A DNA stretch of 42,147 bases from CAZXEU01 sp964639665 (GTDB taxonomy: Bacteria > Bacteroidota > Rhodothermia > Rhodothermales > Bin80), in the NCBI GenBank assembly GCA_964639665.1, contig CAZXEU010000003.1:1-42147 (forward strand), in the 5' to 3' direction. A program made the position numbers and the translations under genes. Positions 39,379 through 42,147 of this stretch are shown here, piece by piece. A model generated the notes under the pieces. That model worked only from the letters and a program-made list of their open reading frames with translations. It was not told the DNA's origin and searched no databases. Numbering within the stretch: position 1 is the first letter of the stretch; each line of letters begins with the position of its first letter.

Positions 39379-42147
39379 ATGGCTGATTCGAGTGCTTCAC
39401 AGGTGCCGGTTGCCATTGTGGGATACGCTTACCGCATGCCGGGCGGCATTCGAACGGACGCGGATTTTTGGCGGCTGCTAACAGAGCGGGAGCTGGTTCA
39501 GGAACCCATCGCGGATCGGTACGGCAAGGGGCATCTGCCCATTGGCAAGTTCTCTGGCCCGGGCCGCTTGGCCAGCCCTTACGAGGGACTGATTCGCGAC
39601 GATGAGGAATTGCTCTTTGACAGGGCATTCTTCGGAATGTCGCACAATGAATTGAAGCAAGCGGAGCCCCAGATCCGGATGCTGATCAACTGCGCGTGGG
39701 AAGCTATCGAGCACGTCGGCTGGGACCTGCACGCGTTGCGCAACAGTGCTACCGGAGTATTTGTGGGCTCGCAGGTTCCAGCCGTGTCGAACTGGCGACC
39801 GCAGCACGGCGTGACCGAGTATTCCGTCTCCGGCATAAGCCTCGCCATGCTGGCTAACCGAATTTCGTATCACTTCAATCTGGCGGGCTCGTCAGCGACG
39901 TACTGTACGGCCTGTTCCGCAGGGCTCAGCGCCCTTCACGCAGCTATGAACGCTCTCGCATGCGGCGACTGCGACCAGGCCCTCGTAGGAGCGGTCACCT
40001 ACCTGGGAAGCGGCAGAATGAGCAGCAGCTTCAACCTGATGGGGGTCATCAGCCCGGACGGCATGTGCCACTCTTTCGATGCGGAGGCTAATGGCTACAT
40101 GCGCTCGGAAGGGTCGTTTGTCTTTGCCATCAAGCCGCTGACGTCCGCCGAGCGGGACGGTGATCCGATTCATGCCGTGATTGAGGCAACGGCGGTCAAT
40201 GCAGCCGGAGCGGTCGACGGATCTGCCGGCCTGGCTCCCGGCAGGTTCATCAGTGCCCCGACACGGCATGCCCAGATCACGCTGATGCGCGAGGCCCTTG
40301 CCCGCGCCGGCCGCACGGCGGGACAGTTCGATTACATCGAGGCACACGCAACCGGGACGGCCGTCGGTGACCCCATTGAAGGAAACGCGATCGCGGAGGC
40401 ATTTAGCGGTGCGGTGCGTGAGGTTCCGCTCCGCGTCTCTAGTGTCAAGAGCAATGTCGGGCACATGGAGGCGGCCGCCTTCCACTGCGCGCTGCTAAAA
40501 ATCGTGATGATGATGAAGCGGCGCACATTCGCGCCCATGTCGAAGAGCTTTCAAGTGCCCAATCCGGAGATAGATTTCGAATCGTGCCCCATGAGGGTGC
40601 AGACGGCAAGCGAACCCTTTCCCGATCATTCCGTCGTGGTCGGCATCAATTCGTTCGGCTTCGGCGGAGCCAACGGCCACTGCGTCGTGCGGGAATACCG
40701 CCCAAGCGGCCCACGCATCTGGTCCGTGCCGGTGGCCCCGAATGCAGGATTCATGATCCCGCTCTCGGCGCGCTCCCCCAAGGCCCTGGCCGGGAGCGCA
40801 TCACGACTGCGGCAGCTGCTTGAAGAGCGCCCTCCGGACCTGTACACGCTGGCTGGCTCGCTAAGCCGCCGGCGTACCCACTTTGCGGTCCGCGCCGCAT
40901 TTGCCGTGCGGAGCCTGCCAGAGCTGGCAGGGGCGCTGAAGGACTTTGCGGAAAGTGAAAACGGCGGGATGGCGGCAGAGGAAGGCGAACGGCGCATCGC
41001 CATGGTGTTTGCCGGGCAGGGCACGCAGTGGGCCGGCTGCGGCTCTGAGCTGTACCAGAGCCACCCCGTTTTCCGGCGCGTTATCGATGCCATTGAAGAG
41101 GAGTGGCAGCATTACACCAGGACCTCGTTGCGCAAAGCCTGCTTCGAGGCCTCGCAACAGGCGCTTGACGAATGCGAGCTGGCACAGCCCGTCATATTTG
41201 CGATCCAGTGCGCGCTGGTGGAGCTGCTCAAGACCTGGGACGTGTATGCCGACTGCGTAGTAGGACACAGCTCCGGCGAAGTCGCAGCCGCTTACGCGTC
41301 CGGTGCGCTATCCCTTGCCGACGCGACGCGACTGGTGTACTACCGAGCTACGCTGCAGCAGCGCACGGCCGGATCGGGCCGCATGCTAGCCATCGGGCTT
41401 GATCGGACAGGCGTGGAAGGGTTGCTGACGGCGCTTGACATTCCCTTTTTGGGTACCGATGGCCAGGCTCCCGCTGTCGAAATCGTCTGCGAGAATGCTC
41501 CAGCCAATACCGTCATATGTGGCCGCGAGGCCGACCTTCAACCAGCCGTAGACGAACTGGAGCGGCGCAGCCTGCAAAGGCACCTCATTTCCGGCAACAT
41601 CGCCTTTCATTCGCGGGCAATGGACCCCATCAAGGACGATGCGCTGGCGGCATTTGCCTTTCTGGACGACAGGGATTTCTACACCGACGTGCCCTTCATC
41701 TCGTCGGTCACGGGTAAGGAGACAGATCAGCTGGGCAGTGCATACTGGTGGTCCAACATTCGAAGGCCGGTCCGTTTCGCCGCAGCCATGGACACTGTCC
41801 TGCGGGAGCACAGGCCGGACGTGGTGCTGGAGCTTGCGCCGCACTCGGCTCTGCAGCCCATTATCGCGCAATGCGTGGAGGACGGGCCGATAGAGCCCGC
41901 CATCACGCCTACACTCGTGCGGGATGTCGACACGCGCCTGAGCTTCCATGCATCCCTGGGCCGGCTCTTCGAAGCCGGCGTCGCACTCGACTTTGCGGCG
42001 CAGTATCCCAGGCCAGCTCCAATCGCTCACCTGCTCCCTGGCCATCCACGCGAAGAGCAAAAGATCGTCGATACCACGCTGGATGACGAATTCATGCAAA
42101 AGCGGAGCGAGTACTCGCACGCTCCACTGGTGGGCCACCGCGTCCCC
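39379..42147 (+). CDS. Type I polyketide synthase, KS-AT-DH start (cut by window edge)
   Basis: The ATG at 39379 (MADSSASQVPVAIVGYAYRM) opens a frame with no stop to the right edge (923 codons). Residues 10-430 are a ketosynthase with Cys179 in TYCTACSAG, His323 in EAHATGTAVGDP and His362 in KSNVGHMEAAA. An acyltransferase follows: FAGQGTQWAGCG near 550, Ser631 in VVGHSSGEVAAAY, and IAFHSRAMDPI, whose AFH pattern usually means malonyl-CoA. The last visible residues SHAPLVGHRVP look like the start of a dehydratase. The order KS-AT-DH fits a reducing, possibly iterative, synthase. The usual DTACSS(S/G) motif is altered to CTACSAG. Product unknown. Confidence 0.93.
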   Translation, partial: MADSSASQVPVAIVGYAYRMPGGIRTDADFWRLLTERELVQEPIADRYGKGHLPIGKFSGPGRLASPYEGLIRDDEELLFDRAFFGMSHNELKQAEPQIRMLINCAWEAIEHVGWDLHALRNSATGVFVGSQVPAVSNWRPQHGVTEYSVSGISLAMLANRISYHFNLAGSSATYCTACSAGLSALHAAMNALACGDCDQALVGAVTYLGSGRMSSSFNLMGVISPDGMCHSFDAEANGYMRSEGSFVFAIKPLTSAERDGDPIHAVIEATAVNAAGAVDGSAGLAPGRFISAPTRHAQITLMREALARAGRTAGQFDYIEAHATGTAVGDPIEGNAIAEAFSGAVREVPLRVSSVKSNVGHMEAAAFHCALLKIVMMMKRRTFAPMSKSFQVPNPEIDFESCPMRVQTASEPFPDHSVVVGINSFGFGGANGHCVVREYRPSGPRIWSVPVAPNAGFMIPLSARSPKALAGSASRLRQLLEERPPDLYTLAGSLSRRRTHFAVRAAFAVRSLPELAGALKDFAESENGGMAAEEGERRIAMVFAGQGTQWAGCGSELYQSHPVFRRVIDAIEEEWQHYTRTSLRKACFEASQQALDECELAQPVIFAIQCALVELLKTWDVYADCVVGHSSGEVAAAYASGALSLADATRLVYYRATLQQRTAGSGRMLAIGLDRTGVEGLLTALDIPFLGTDGQAPAVEIVCENAPANTVICGREADLQPAVDELERRSLQRHLISGNIAFHSRAMDPIKDDALAAFAFLDDRDFYTDVPFISSVTGKETDQLGSAYWWSNIRRPVRFAAAMDTVLREHRPDVVLELAPHSALQPIIAQCVEDGPIEPAITPTLVRDVDTRLSFHASLGRLFEAGVALDFAAQYPRPAPIAHLLPGHPREEQKIVDTTLDDEFMQKRSEYSHAPLVGHRVP

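Noticed and set aside
1..42147. CRISPR array, insertion sequence, tRNA or rRNA genes
   Set aside because: No spaced direct repeats, transposase or integrase proteins, tRNA arms other than those of tmRNA, or rRNA-like sequence were found on reading the window.

Overview
The window looks like a chromosomal segment from a GC-rich, Gram-negative member of the Bacteroidota/Rhodothermota group (inference). Three things point there. Two large secreted Asp-box repeat proteins end in type IX secretion (Por) sorting domains of the PNPF...FD(V/L)LGRR type. A 31-residue Arg/Lys-rich AURKAIP1/COX24-type ribosomal protein gene is present. Several exported enzymes are lipoproteins or carry Tat signals, as is usual in polysaccharide-degrading members of this group. 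No rRNA, tRNA, CRISPR array or transposase was found. The one structural RNA is a tmRNA (ssrA) at 20029-20431.

Layout. (1) 1-3950, minus strand: a tightly packed four-gene operon in the order GNAT acetyltransferase, OleC-like adenylate-forming ligase, divergent HMG-CoA reductase, and a UbiA-like prenyltransferase of which only the first 25 codons are in the window. (2) 4716-5859: two tandem, related exported proteins with a beta-rich N-terminus and a Gly-rich membrane hairpin. (3) 6804-8665: a hipBA toxin-antitoxin pair behind a long non-coding stretch. (4) 8863-11579, minus strand: a MazG-like pyrophosphohydrolase, a homologue of the tRNA-queuosine mannosyltransferase and a 75-residue leader protein in one operon, then an ABC ATPase. 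(5) 11655-19980: a T9SS Asp-box protein, a DUF3311-like/SSS transporter pair, TauE, YaaA, YtxH, the AURKAIP1-type mini-gene, an alpha/beta hydrolase and a putative lipoprotein. (6) tmRNA and an orphan AbrB-type antitoxin. (7) 21450-27135: a Tat-exported TIM-barrel isomerase-like protein, a GH3 lipoprotein, a GT4 glycosyltransferase and a Dph6-like PP-loop protein. (8) 27465-30059: the second T9SS Asp-box protein. (9) 30652-37809: a sugar porter, a TIM-barrel glycoside hydrolase lipoprotein, a giant GH149/GH161/GH94-like phosphorylase and a GH16 laminarinase. (10) 38419 to the right edge: two small paralogous helical proteins and a type I polyketide synthase (KS-AT-DH start) cut by the window.

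How the genes fit together (inference). Region 9, perhaps with the GH3 enzyme of region 7, reads as a beta-1,3-glucan (laminarin) utilisation locus: surface or periplasmic endo-cleavage by GH16, trimming by the TIM-barrel hydrolase and GH3, uptake by the MFS porter, and cytoplasmic phosphorolysis by the giant enzyme. Regions 1 and 10 look like two separate specialised-lipid or polyketide pathways, each cut by a window edge. They are the best candidates for undescribed biology. Smaller oddities are an in-frame TAG inside the sugar porter's conserved PETKGRSL(E) motif, an atypical tmRNA tag ending in AMVA, a perfect 26-bp palindrome in front of the GH3 gene, and a non-canonical cysteine motif in the PKS ketosynthase.
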